A DNA stretch of 42,257 nt from NCBI GenBank assembly GCA_964607765.1, contig CAZSNT010000085.1, positions 1 to 42,257 on the forward strand, given 5' to 3'. How positions within the stretch are numbered: the stretch's first letter is position 1; every line of letters starts with the position of its first letter. Origin of the DNA: CAZSNT01 sp964607765. Its GTDB lineage: Bacteria; Verrucomicrobiota; Lentisphaeria; Oligosphaerales; JABHEG01. Under the pieces are notes generated by a model. It was given only the letters and a program-made list of their open reading frames with translations. It had not been told where the DNA came from and made no database searches. Of this stretch, positions 16,691 through 24,612 are shown piece after piece. The translations under genes were made by a program, and so were the position numbers.

Positions 16691-18316
16691 TCAGTTCTCG
16701 GCCGGCAGGTCGATCATGCCCTGGCGTTTGGGGGCGAGCTCGGCCCATCTGCGGTCGAACACCGACAGATCCATGTCTTTGCGTTGCACAGCGTTGGTGC
16801 AGGCGGAGCGGACGTTCTTCACCTGCCATTCCATGAACTCGTCCAACTCGATGCCGCCATCGGCCAGGTACAGCGCGAGCATCCGGTTGAGGATGTCGCT
16901 GAAACGCAGGTCGAACGAGAAAATCCACTTGGTTGTCGTGTATCGGCGCTGCAGGATCCCGGCAAAATCATCGAGCTCGGCACGCGGTTCGACACCGACG
17001 ATGTTCGGGATGAGGCAGGGGTACTCGTTCACGACCTTCTCGGTCTGCTCCGGCAGGCACAGGAATTGCAGGAACGCGATGACGCGTTTGAGCCGTTCCG
17101 ACTCAGCCATGCGTTTCTCCATCGGCCAGTCCATGGGCGTGTCGTTCACAGCCGAGTTCGTGACCTCGAACTGGCTGGCGGACCCGCCGATCACGCACAT
17201 GTCGACGTCGGACGCATACTTGCTGGTTTTCGTGGTGAACTTCGGCAGGTAGAAAACGCCCCACTCGAAACCGAGCTTGGGATCGGCCGAGAACCGGTAG
17301 ACCAGCGGCGATGCCGACCACAGCATCAGCCCGCGCTGGTTCACGAATTCGCGAACAAAGTCCACACCTTCCATGTTCCGGTTCGTGTACTGCTTCAACT
17401 CCTTCATGATGCGCCAGACTTCGCGGAAGCGCGGGTCCTTCTCGGTGAAGAAGCCTTTCTGGTTCAGGTACGCGAGTTCCTCCGGGTCCAGGTAGCCCTG
17501 CAGGTAGGCCTCGCGCGACGAATCCTGCTTCAGGTCGATGCCGGGGAGCAGGTCGTAGTAGAGTTGGTCGAACAACAGATCCTGGCCCCAGTCGACAAAC
17601 GCGCCCAGATGCATCAGCAGAGGCGTAGTCTCCTGTTCGAATCCTCTGTGCGTTTTGATTCTCCTGCAGATCCCGATGAACTCGTCCCAGTTCTCGGGCG
17701 GCGAGAGACCGAGTTCCTCGAATGCTGTCTTGTTGTAGAAGATCCCGGTCTCGATCATGTCGAGCGTGAGGCAGTAGTTCTTGCCGTCCGGTGCAGCCTT
17801 GCCGCGGCTGATCGCCTGGTAGCGGAACATGTCCCACCACTGCCTGGCGCCGGGCAAGTCCGGGTCGCCCTTCGCCACGACGAACGGGTTGGGCGCCTCG
17901 AAAAAGACGTCGAGCGGCACGTACCAGCCCTTCTGCGTGTCGACCCACACGTCCTCCACGTTCACGTTCAGGATGTCGGGCGCAGCGCCACTGCCGAGCT
18001 GGGTCACCAGATACTCGCGGACCCGCGGCGTGGTGACGACCTCGATGTGCGTGTCCGGATGACGCGCCTCGAACGCGGCAATCACCTCGGCCAGCCCGGA
18101 CAGCGGCTTGCCGATACCGAACGGCACCGAGCCGGGCATGTAGGAGCCGCCGGGCGAGAACTTGATGACATACTCCGCATCCTCGACGCGACGCTTGGGT
18201 TGCCCGTCCGCGCCGTCGGCGCGTTCCGCCGCGCGGTCCGGCGGCATGAGCAGATACCCGGAAACCGCAAGAATCACGGCGAGGACGCTGTACTTGAACA
18301 CCTGGAACTTGGACAC
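16691..18316 (-). CDS. Carbohydrate ABC transporter substrate-binding protein
   Basis: A 541-residue family 1 extracellular solute-binding protein. The N-terminal hydrophobic segment VFKYSVLAVILAVSGYLL serves as a signal or anchor. The ligand-binding fold begins near residue 50 with VIKFSPGGSY and includes AAFEARHPDTHIEVV, SGAAPDILNV and the hinge region ETGIFYNKTAFEELGLSPPE, typical of sugar-binding proteins. The start is GTG at 18316 with GGAGGAGG six bases upstream. The frame stays open a further 97 codons upstream, but that is translation of the 62-bp tandem repeats and is not counted. It is longer than most family members (about 420). It is the first gene of the transporter block, downstream of the transketolase gene. 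Confidence 0.88.
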   Translation of the reverse strand: MSKFQVFKYSVLAVILAVSGYLLMPPDRAAERADGADGQPKRRVEDAEYVIKFSPGGSYMPGSVPFGIGKPLSGLAEVIAAFEARHPDTHIEVVTTPRVREYLVTQLGSGAAPDILNVNVEDVWVDTQKGWYVPLDVFFEAPNPFVVAKGDPDLPGARQWWDMFRYQAISRGKAAPDGKNYCLTLDMIETGIFYNKTAFEELGLSPPENWDEFIGICRRIKTHRGFEQETTPLLMHLGAFVDWGQDLLFDQLYYDLLPGIDLKQDSSREAYLQGYLDPEELAYLNQKGFFTEKDPRFREVWRIMKELKQYTNRNMEGVDFVREFVNQRGLMLWSASPLVYRFSADPKLGFEWGVFYLPKFTTKTSKYASDVDMCVIGGSASQFEVTNSAVNDTPMDWPMEKRMAESERLKRVIAFLQFLCLPEQTEKVVNEYPCLIPNIVGVEPRAELDDFAGILQRRYTTTKWIFSFDLRFSDILNRMLALYLADGGIELDEFMEWQVKNVRSACTNAVQRKDMDLSVFDRRWAELAPKRQGMIDLPAEN

Positions 18317-18371
18317 CTGACGCCTCCTCCGGACCCGGCACGAACAGAATCTCACAGTGCAGCGGCACAAC

Positions 18372-18383
18372 CCCATCACTATA
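18372..18383 (-). promoter_or_regulatory. Possible promoter of the transporter operon (-10 box)
   Basis: On the minus strand TATAGT (18383-18378) lies about 60 bases upstream of the substrate-binding-protein start. The -35 region 17 bp further upstream matches only three of six consensus bases. A short hairpin GCCCG-CCTT-CGGGC sits just upstream. It would allow transporter transcription independent of the transketolase gene. This is a weak call. Confidence 0.3.
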
Positions 18384-18433
18384 CGCCCGAAGGCGGGCTG
18401 TACCGAATGCGAAGGACTGGAAACGCTGCGAAC

Positions 18434-18619
18434 GGCCGACCTGGGACCGCCGAGCACCAGCTCGGCATCCGAAAAGCCAACAAACGTGAGGACCCGGCCG
18501 ACCTGGGACCGCCGAGCACCAGCTCGGCATCCGGGAAACCAGGAAACGTGAGGACCCGGCCGACCTGGGACCGCCGAGCACCAGCTCGGCATCCGGAAAG
18601 CCAACAAACGTGAGGACCG
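18434..18619. repeat. Three tandem copies of a 62-bp hairpin repeat
   Basis: Units start at 18434, 18496 and 18558 and are nearly identical; differences cluster in the segment after the hairpin. Each unit contains a perfect CCGAGC-ACCA-GCTCGG stem-loop. The array lies between the transketolase stop and the transporter operon, in the intercistronic leader on the minus strand. The period of 62 is not a multiple of three, so the array is non-coding. Confidence 0.9.
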
Positions 18620-18647
18620 GACCGACCCGATGCGGTCATATCCCTGC

Positions 18648-20552
18648 CTAACTGGCCGCGCCTCGACCCGGATTCAGAAAACGAAGCAGTGACTCCACGT
18701 CGAGCGCAAAATGGCGGTACAGCCCCAGGGGGTCCCGGGTAGAGAACGTCATACTGTCCACGCTCCGGTGACGGATGCCGGGAAGCGACTGCCTGTGTTG
18801 CATGAGCTGCGCGGTCACCAGATCCCGGAGCCCGCCGCTGCCCATCGTCTCCTCGACCACGAACAACTCCTCGTACCCCGCCAGGCGTGCGCAGAAATCG
18901 GGCGCCAGCGCATGGTACGCGGCCACGCTGAACACATCGATCCTCGTCCCGGCTTCCCGGAGACGGTCTGCTGCCAGCGCGGCAAAGGCCGTGAGCTGCG
19001 GCCCGCTGGTGACAACGGCGCGCCGTGCGCCCCGATCCCGAACATGAAGACCGCTGTCCGGCTGGAAGCAGGCGGCTGTGTCCGGCGCCACCGGCACCAG
19101 TGACGGTGTTCGGTGCAGGCGGATATAGACCGGGCCGGGCTCGCCTGCCAGGCACCAACGCAGCATGCCCTCGAGTTCCTCCGCGAAAGCAGGATAGAGC
19201 ACTCTCATGCCCGGAATGCTCCGCATCATGGCGATATCGCCCGTGCACTGGTGCGTCTTCCCGTCGGTTGTGTAGCACAGCCCGGCGTAGTGCCCGGCAT
19301 ACAGCACGCGGGTCGCCTCGGTCGCGTTCACGTAGACCTGTTCGAACGCGCGCCTGAAAAACGAGGCGTAGGTGTTCACTACGGGCACGAGCCCCGACAG
19401 CGCCAGCCCGCCTGCGCACGAGACCATGTCCTGTTCCGCAATCCCCATCTCAATGAACTGGTCCGGAAAACGAACGGCGAACTCCGTGAGGCGGCATGGC
19501 TTCTCCAGGTCCGCATCGAGAACGCGCAGTCCGGCGTGTTCGGGCGCCAGCCTCACCAAGGCGGCCGAGAACGCGTCCCCCGTCGAGAGACCGGCAGGCC
19601 GCGGCGCGGCACGGTGATGTTCGCGGCCCGAAGGCGACGCCGTAAGCTCCTCGATCTCACGCTTCAGTTCACGGTCCGTGACCGCGCTCCCGAGTTCCCG
19701 CAGAGCATCTCGGTACTGCCGGGGATCGGGCACACCGCCGTGCCAGGCGTAACCCCGCCGCGCGCAAGAGTCAGCAGCCATGAACGAGACGCCCGCGCCC
19801 TTCTTCGTATCCGCAATGACAACGCTGGGGCGGGCGCCCGTCCCGGCTGCACGCAGCGTCTCGCGCAAAGCCGGAATGGAATGCCCATCGACGGTCCGCA
19901 CATCAAACCCGAACCCCGTCAGGATCTGCTCGAGATCCTCGACCGCCTTGATGTCGGCCACACTGCTGTCGGACTGGATCCCGTTCCTGTCGATGATCGT
20001 CACCAAATGCCTGAGATCGAACGCGGCAACAGTCTGTAGCGCCTCGAAGTTCTGCCCCTCCTGCAGCTCACCGTCCCCGAGAGTGACATAAACCGGCGCG
20101 TCCGACGCCATGGCGAACCCACAGGCCTTGGAGAGCCCCTGGCCGAGTGACCCGGAATTGACGGCGATGCCGGGCGTCGAAATGTCCGTGTGCGCCTGCG
20201 GCCCGTCCGACTGCTTGTACCGCAGCAGATCCTCGACCGGAAAGAAACCGGCTCCAGCCAGCAGTCCATACTGCATAGCAGCGGCATGCCCCTTGCTGAG
20301 GATAACCCGCCCACGGTCCGGCGCCGTGAGAACATCGAAATACAGGACCGTCAGAATCTCGGCAACCGAGAACGACGCCCCGATCCAGCCGTGACGCGCA
20401 GCCGTGACCGCGGCCAGGGCATTGACCCTGCCATACGCCGCCAACTCCCGGAGCACGACGTCAGGGCGCCCGGGCTGCAGCCCGTCCGCCGCCCCCGCAA
20501 GACGACGCCGGAACACACGCTCCGGGACAAGCAGGACATTCTCCAATACCAT
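18648..20552 (-). CDS. Transketolase, fused two-subunit type
   Basis: A 634-residue thiamine diphosphate enzyme that moves two-carbon ketol units between sugar phosphates. The N-terminal half carries SKGHAAAMQYGLL and the ThDP motif GDGELQEGQNFEAL...IIDRNGIQSD (about 165-205). A linker of about 40 residues leads to the pyrimidine-binding half with IEMGIAEQDMVSCAGGLALS, holding the activating glutamate. This is a fusion of the halves that are split in archaeal-type transketolases. The ATG at 20552 has AGGA seven bases upstream; a TTG two codons earlier is the alternative. It sits upstream of the sugar ABC genes, so it probably serves catabolism of the imported sugar. A specialised substrate such as a sulfo-sugar is possible but not shown. 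Confidence 0.88.
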   Translation of the reverse strand: MVLENVLLVPERVFRRRLAGAADGLQPGRPDVVLRELAAYGRVNALAAVTAARHGWIGASFSVAEILTVLYFDVLTAPDRGRVILSKGHAAAMQYGLLAGAGFFPVEDLLRYKQSDGPQAHTDISTPGIAVNSGSLGQGLSKACGFAMASDAPVYVTLGDGELQEGQNFEALQTVAAFDLRHLVTIIDRNGIQSDSSVADIKAVEDLEQILTGFGFDVRTVDGHSIPALRETLRAAGTGARPSVVIADTKKGAGVSFMAADSCARRGYAWHGGVPDPRQYRDALRELGSAVTDRELKREIEELTASPSGREHHRAAPRPAGLSTGDAFSAALVRLAPEHAGLRVLDADLEKPCRLTEFAVRFPDQFIEMGIAEQDMVSCAGGLALSGLVPVVNTYASFFRRAFEQVYVNATEATRVLYAGHYAGLCYTTDGKTHQCTGDIAMMRSIPGMRVLYPAFAEELEGMLRWCLAGEPGPVYIRLHRTPSLVPVAPDTAACFQPDSGLHVRDRGARRAVVTSGPQLTAFAALAADRLREAGTRIDVFSVAAYHALAPDFCARLAGYEELFVVEETMGSGGLRDLVTAQLMQHRQSLPGIRHRSVDSMTFSTRDPLGLYRHFALDVESLLRFLNPGRGAAS

Positions 20553-20579
20553 CGCCAAATCCTGTTCGAGAGGGACAAC

Positions 20580-21860
20580 TCAGGCCAGAAGCCAGTGTGC
20601 CGGCACGGACCAGATTCGCTCGGCCAGGCGGCGGCTGGCGACACCGGTGTGGATCAACAGGCCGATCGAGGCGTCGTCGAGCGCCGTCAGCCTGCGCAGA
20701 TGCCGGTAGTCCGTGCTTGAAATGTCCCGTGTTTGCTTGATCTCGACGAAGTAGGTCAGGCTTGCTGCGGCGTTGTGGAAGACAACGTCGGCTTCCACAC
20801 CCGTTGAGGTGCGCAGAAAGAACAGCTCCTGGTCAAACGTGTCAAGGGCAAAGCGTTTCCTGAGTTCGGCAACAACCGTGTTCTCGAAGAACGCACCCGA
20901 ATCCTCCCGGAAATCACGCAAGAGCGAACGCAACAGCCCCGTGTCGTGGAAGTACCATTTCGGCATCTTCATGACGCGCTTGCCGTAGTTCCGATGAAAC
21001 GGTCGTAACGGCCAGGCGACGAAGAGCTGCTGGTAGTAGCGGCAGAACCGGCGAACTGTGTCCGCTGACAGGCGGCAGTCCCGGGCCAGTTCACTTGCGT
21101 TGAACAGCGAGGCCACGCGGGGGGCGAAGAGGCCCTCGAATGTCTCGAACGATTCCGGCTGCTTCAAGTCCACAAGTTGACGCAGGTCCGTTTCCAGGTA
21201 CGTCTGCCGGTAATCCCGAAGCCAGCGCTGGCGATCCGAGGGATCACGCCGCGTGAGGAACTCCGGGTAGCCGCCGTACAGGTTGCCCTCCGCAAAGCAA
21301 TCTGCCAGGACAATGCTCTGAGCTGCTGGAAAGTGGAGTTCGTCCAAGACTCGTTCGACATGCGGAACGCTCTCGCATGCCAGGAGACGAACCAGTACCG
21401 GCTCGGAGGCGATCCCCGCTCGCTCCCGGAGCGTCAGCGGGTGTAACGTGAAAACGGCCACACGACCGGCGAGCGACTCCTTGATATGCCTGTCCAGGAG
21501 CAGGTGGTTGGACCCCAATATGAGGAACTGCCCCGTCTGGTCGGGACGTTCGTCGACGAGGACCTGCACGAGTTCGAGCAGGTCTGGAAGCCTCTGCACC
21601 TCGTCCAGCACGATCGTGCAACGGTTGCCGCGGAGGAATTCACGTCGCGCGTTCTCTGTAAGTACACGACGGACGTCCGGGTCCTTCAAGTTGTAATGCC
21701 TGAGTGCATGCTCCTCCCCAAGCAGTTCCGTGACAAGCGTCGTCTTGCCGGCTTGTCTCGGCCCCATCAGCGCGACCACGCGGTCCGTTCTCAACGCACG
21801 CTGGATTGCCGCCGTCAGTTCTCGCGGGATGGCGTCCATACCGATGGCCTTTGCTGTCAT
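20580..21860 (-). CDS. AAA+ ATPase with DUF4143 C-terminal domain
   Basis: A 426-residue ATPase. The Walker A motif is GPRQAGKTT (33-41), Walker B is TIVLDEV (82-88) and a sensor-like segment LILGSN follows near 113. The C-terminal half (about 200-426) is a DUF4143-type region: a winged-helix portion (NASELARDCRLSADTVRRF) followed by a restriction-nuclease-like core with LRTSTGVEADVVF and YFVEIKQT, where E and K occupy PD-(D/E)XK-like positions. Such proteins are widespread, often horizontally moved, and functionally unclear; toxin or defence roles have been proposed. It ends 27 bases before the transketolase ATG on the same strand. There is no toxin-antitoxin partner next to it. Confidence 0.85.
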   Translation of the reverse strand: MTAKAIGMDAIPRELTAAIQRALRTDRVVALMGPRQAGKTTLVTELLGEEHALRHYNLKDPDVRRVLTENARREFLRGNRCTIVLDEVQRLPDLLELVQVLVDERPDQTGQFLILGSNHLLLDRHIKESLAGRVAVFTLHPLTLRERAGIASEPVLVRLLACESVPHVERVLDELHFPAAQSIVLADCFAEGNLYGGYPEFLTRRDPSDRQRWLRDYRQTYLETDLRQLVDLKQPESFETFEGLFAPRVASLFNASELARDCRLSADTVRRFCRYYQQLFVAWPLRPFHRNYGKRVMKMPKWYFHDTGLLRSLLRDFREDSGAFFENTVVAELRKRFALDTFDQELFFLRTSTGVEADVVFHNAAASLTYFVEIKQTRDISSTDYRHLRRLTALDDASIGLLIHTGVASRRLAERIWSVPAHWLLA

Positions 21861-21938
21861 AACCCGCCTGCTATCGCCAATCTACACTGCAATATGCCGC
21901 TGCTATCGCGGATTTGCAAGAAAATGCGCATGAGGGAG

Positions 21939-22094
21939 GTAACGCGTCAGTTACGTGAGGCAGCCCCCGTAGCCCGGCTCTTCCGAGCCGGGTGTCCCTG
22001 TCGTTCCGCTCTATCCGGAAGCACCGTAGCACACCCGGCTCGGGAGAGCCGGCTACGGGGGACGCGCGGATGCCTCACGTAATTGACCGATTAC
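21939..22094. mobile_element. 156-bp palindromic MITE, GTAAC-type, copy 2
   Basis: Same family as 1852-2008: GTAAC start, GTTAC-like end (GATTAC), and outer arms matching at 20 of 24 bases. It has a nested hairpin CCCGGCTC-TTCC-GAGCCGGG (21973-21992). It is flanked by a perfect 8-bp direct repeat TGAGGGAG at 21931-21938 and 22095-22102, direct evidence of transposition. The left and right ends differ from each other at bases 6-7 in the same way as in copy 1, so the ends are distinct and conserved. Confidence 0.85.
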
Positions 22095-22102
22095 TGAGGG
22101 AG

Positions 22103-22246
22103 CAATGTCATTGAATTAAGCGTCCCTTGGAGATTAGGGCGAAAGATAAAGGCGAAAGATAAAGGTGCTCCGACCCTAATCTTTTGCCCTCATCTTTCAC
22201 CCTAATCTTCCGGGATGGCGACCAACTCCTTAACTCAACGACATTG
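22103..22246. mobile_element. 144-bp MITE with 10-bp target duplication, IS4-like ends
   Basis: The ends CAATGTCATTGAATTAAG (22103-22120) and its inverted partner at 22229-22246 match at 16 of 18 bases. It is flanked by a perfect 10-bp direct repeat ACTGAGGGAG (22093-22102 and 22247-22256). The interior is AT-richer than the surroundings, nearly palindromic, and contains a tandem 13-bp repeat of the form GCGAAAGATAAAG. There is no coding capacity. Its left duplication includes the last two bases of the GTAAC element, so it inserted after that element. Duplications of 10-13 bp are characteristic of the IS4 group. Confidence 0.8.
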
Positions 22247-22304
22247 ACTGAGGGAGGCCCGGATCCCCTCGTCCTCGAGCCCGGCCCTGTCCCTCACGCC
22301 GCCC

Positions 22305-22778
22305 CTACCTGGCCTCGCCCGGGTCCCGACGGCCGATGACGCGGAGCTTCCGCCAATCGCGGATGTGTAACTGGTAAGACGCTCCCTTCTCCGGCGCATT
22401 CTCCGGGGCGGGGTAGAACCTGAGCTCGCCGGTCGCCCGGATCATCATACCTCTCGCCGATTTCGACGGCGCAACCAGGTCAAGCCGGTACATAACATCG
22501 GCAAGCTCGCCGCTGACAAGCACGCTGAAGCGCTTGGCATCAGGCGCAAGCACGGGCCGAATCCCGAACGACGGGACCTGCCCAACAGGCACGGCCCCCG
22601 AGATGCGATATGTCACCGCGACAGTGAAGACCATGCTCACCTCCTGCCCCGCGAGCTGTGGCGCGAGGTCCGCGATCGCGATCTGCGGCGGCCTGCTCTG
22701 GCCGTCATCCACACTCTGCGCCGCAACCGCGCACACTCCCAACACCACCCCCGCCAACGCAGCCATTGCCGTTCTCAT
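22305..22778 (-). CDS. Hypothetical small secreted protein
   Basis: A 157-residue protein of unrecognised family. A signal peptide is clear (MRTAMAALAGVVLGVCAVAAQS, cleavage near residue 20). The rest is predicted beta-rich: it includes AGQEVSMVFTVAVTYRISG and ends with ASYQLHIRDWRKLRVIGRRDP, resembling an OB-fold or small binding domain. AGGTGA lies just before the ATG. It stands alone between repeat clusters, and its upstream leader carries a 12-bp tandem repeat. No function is proposed; the signal peptide and good start make it likely real. Confidence 0.6.
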   Translation of the reverse strand: MRTAMAALAGVVLGVCAVAAQSVDDGQSRPPQIAIADLAPQLAGQEVSMVFTVAVTYRISGAVPVGQVPSFGIRPVLAPDAKRFSVLVSGELADVMYRLDLVAPSKSARGMMIRATGELRFYPAPENAPEKGASYQLHIRDWRKLRVIGRRDPGEAR

Positions 22779-22801
22779 AGTTCACCTGCCCTTTCGCCGA
22801 C

Positions 22802-22909
22802 TCTTCATCCCACTCCTCATCCCACTCCCCAGCGTAGCCATTGCCTTTCGCATCGCTTCCCCGACTCTTCATCCCACTCTTCATCCCACTCCTCATCCCA
22901 CTCCTCATC
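22802..22909. repeat. 12-bp tandem repeats in two blocks
   Basis: Two arrays (22802-22827 and 22865-22909) of a 12-bp unit close to CTCATCCCACTC, separated by unrelated sequence, lie directly upstream of the small secreted-protein gene. On the minus strand each unit contains GGATGA, so the array creates runs of spurious start codons and translates as an Asp-Glu-Glu-Trp repeat. It is probably non-coding. Confidence 0.75.
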
Positions 22910-23048
22910 GAACTGGCCGCCGTCTAAGCCGAGCCGCCGCGACCCACTACTCCACCACGAGACCCAACTCCCATGAATAGAGACGTTTGGCACCCCCACT
23001 TTTCCATGCCTGTCCCCAACACCGCCCTGCCGCCGCCCGGCCCTCCCA

Positions 23049-23110
23049 CGTGCCCGATGTCCGGAAAACGCCACTGGAAGGCACCCCACCGTACCTGTTT
23101 TCCGGGCACG
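23049..23110. repeat. Short inverted repeat
   Basis: The arms CGTGCCC plus CCGGAAAAC (23049-23069, with five bases between the parts) pair with GTTTTCCGGGCACG (23097-23110). This would form a hairpin of about 14 bp with a bulge. It has no link to a gene and no target duplication was seen. Confidence 0.6.
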
Positions 23111-23152
23111 CGAGTGAGCTTGACCCCGCGCCGTTGGCACGACAGCTTTGTC

Positions 23153-23312
23153 GTAACCGTTAAGCTTGATGCCGGAAGGCTGCTCCGACCGTAGCGCCGC
23201 GCTCCGGGCGGCGGCTTCCCCTCCGTAGCGCGGCGACAGGAAGCCGCCGCCCAGAGAGCGCTACGCCCGGCCAGGCAGGATACGGTGGCCAACAGTCCAG
23301 CTCAACGGTTAC
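23153..23312. mobile_element. 160-bp palindromic MITE, GTAAC-type, second subtype
   Basis: Starts GTAACCGTTAAGCT and ends with its inverted form (13 of 14 bases match). It is flanked by a perfect 8-bp direct repeat GCTTTGTC at 23145-23152 and 23313-23320. An inner inverted pair GTAGCGC (23191-23197) and GCGCTAC (23258-23264) encloses GGGCGGCGGCTTCC (23206-23219) and its complement (23239-23252). The architecture is the same as in the 157-bp elements, but the interior sequence is different. Confidence 0.8.
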
Positions 23313-23346
23313 GCTTTGTCCGCACCCCAGACAGGAGCACCCCAGG

Positions 23347-23766
23347 ATGATCCCCAACCACGAACACTGGCACGCCGGCCCCAGCGGCGACATGACACTG
23401 TCCGTCGTCTCCTCGACCGCGCTGCAAATCCTGAAAATCGACATGCTCGCCCAACGCACAATGCAGGCCGGCGCCGACGGCGACCACCTCGCCCGCGCCC
23501 TCAACGACCTCACCATGCTCGCAGCAATTCCCGAGTTGCTCAGGACTGAAACCAGAGACATCGACCTGCCGCACCCCAACGCCGGACACAGCCCCTTCCC
23601 GTGGGACGTTGCGATAACGCCGCGTCGAATCACCGTCAACGACGGGCACGGACGCAAGATCGCTGAACGGGTGTTTCCCAAACGGATGCCCGCGGAGCGG
23701 AAGCACGAGCTGACCGCTGCTATCACGGCAGGTGTGACACGCCTAGACGAGCTGTCTTGCCGCTGA
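23347..23766 (+). CDS. Hypothetical protein
   Basis: A 139-residue protein not assigned to a family. The visible features are a helical N-terminal half (ALQILKIDMLAQRTMQAG and ARALNDLTMLAAIPELL) and a C-terminal half containing WDVAITPRRITVNDGHGRK, which looks like a beta-hairpin, ending with EFFLKHEL-like helices around ERKHELTAAITAGVTRL. AGGAG lies about eight bases before the ATG. The gene begins 26 bp after a MITE target duplication and ends about 190 bp before the methyltransferase gene. It could be phage- or plasmid-derived; this is not established. Confidence 0.6.
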   Translation: MIPNHEHWHAGPSGDMTLSVVSSTALQILKIDMLAQRTMQAGADGDHLARALNDLTMLAAIPELLRTETRDIDLPHPNAGHSPFPWDVAITPRRITVNDGHGRKIAERVFPKRMPAERKHELTAAITAGVTRLDELSCR

Positions 23767-23957
23767 ATGCCGCGCTTCTGCTGTCCCCGTGCTGTCAGCC
23801 AGCCTTGCACGCTGGCCGCAGTGCAGGTATCGTTTCGGTCTGGAGGACAGAGGCAGGGGTTGCTCTGCGGATGGCGGCGGGAACAGCTGGTGTTCCTCTG
23901 AAGCAGGCGCCGCCTATGGTTAGGGGAAGGGAACCGGAAGCCCCGACGAGGCCCCAC

Positions 23958-24581
23958 GTGCACGACGTCAAGACAATGCAGTACTACGCGCGTCACGCTG
24001 ACCGGCTGGTCGAGCGGTACGAGCAGGCGGATGTCGCACAACTCCAAAGGCGGCTCGTGAAGGCGTTTGAGCCCAACAGCAAGATTCTCGAGCTGGGAAG
24101 CGGCTCCGGGCGTGATGCGGCCCTCATGCTTACAAAGGGCTTCGACGTCTTTGCAGTGGATGGTGCACAGTCCATGGTGAAGCAAGCCATACGATTGCAC
24201 CCCGAACTGTCTGGGCGTCTGACGCGTCTGAGCCTTCCTGCTGCTCTGCCCTACCGAGGCAGCTCTTTTGACGGCGTCTATGCGCTTGCAGTTTTGATGC
24301 ACCTCAGTCGTGGGGGGATGCGGGCAAGTATTGCCGAAGTCTGCCGGGTCTTGAGAACTGGTGGCCGTTTTTTCCTTTCCGTGCCCTCCGCCCGGACTGA
24401 CGTGGACGAGCATGGCCGGGATGGGAGAGGCAGGTTGTTCACCTCGCTGACCGCGCTTGCATGGCAGGACATCTGCCAGACGTGCGGACTCCGCAGGATC
24501 CGACAGTGGGACGACTCTGACGGATTGGGGCGTTCCGGCATGCGCTGGCGTTCGTTCCTGTTTGAGAAGACCGAGGCCTGA
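23958..24581 (+). CDS. Class I SAM-dependent methyltransferase
   Basis: A 207-residue Rossmann methyltransferase. Motif I is ILELGSGSGRDAALML, followed by the acidic D in VFAVDGAQSMV. Motif IV-like FDGVYALAVLMHLS and the post-motif CRVLRTGGRFFLSVP are typical of the UbiE/Methyltransf_11 group. The start is uncertain: GTG at 23958 has GAGG six bases upstream; ATG at 23976 is the alternative. The frame is open to 23757 but that part looks non-coding. The gene stops 31 bp before the helicase gene on the same strand and is probably co-transcribed. No DNA-methylase recognition domain is present, so it is not obviously a restriction partner. The substrate is unknown. Confidence 0.8.
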   Translation: MHDVKTMQYYARHADRLVERYEQADVAQLQRRLVKAFEPNSKILELGSGSGRDAALMLTKGFDVFAVDGAQSMVKQAIRLHPELSGRLTRLSLPAALPYRGSSFDGVYALAVLMHLSRGGMRASIAEVCRVLRTGGRFFLSVPSARTDVDEHGRDGRGRLFTSLTALAWQDICQTCGLRRIRQWDDSDGLGRSGMRWRSFLFEKTEA

Positions 24582-24612
24582 AGTACGGGGGCCTGACCGC
24601 AGGCTTTGACGC

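Noticed and set aside
18317..18607. 97-codon N-terminal extension of the substrate-binding protein
   Set aside because: It is translation through the non-triplet 62-bp repeats; GTG at 18316 with GGAGGAGG is the better start.
16658..18613. Plus-strand open frame of 651 codons opposite the binding protein
   Set aside because: Low-complexity antisense composition; the minus strand encodes a clear solute-binding protein with a strong ribosome-binding site.
18434..18619. CRISPR array
   Set aside because: The 62-bp units are contiguous with no unique spacers, and no cas gene is present.
20580..21860. Toxin-antitoxin pair involving the DUF4143 ATPase
   Set aside because: No small partner gene lies on either side; the neighbours are transketolase and repeat elements.
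22802..22909. CRISPR or origin iterons
   Set aside because: Units of 12 bp are directly abutting, with no spacers, no DnaA-box pattern and no replication gene nearby.
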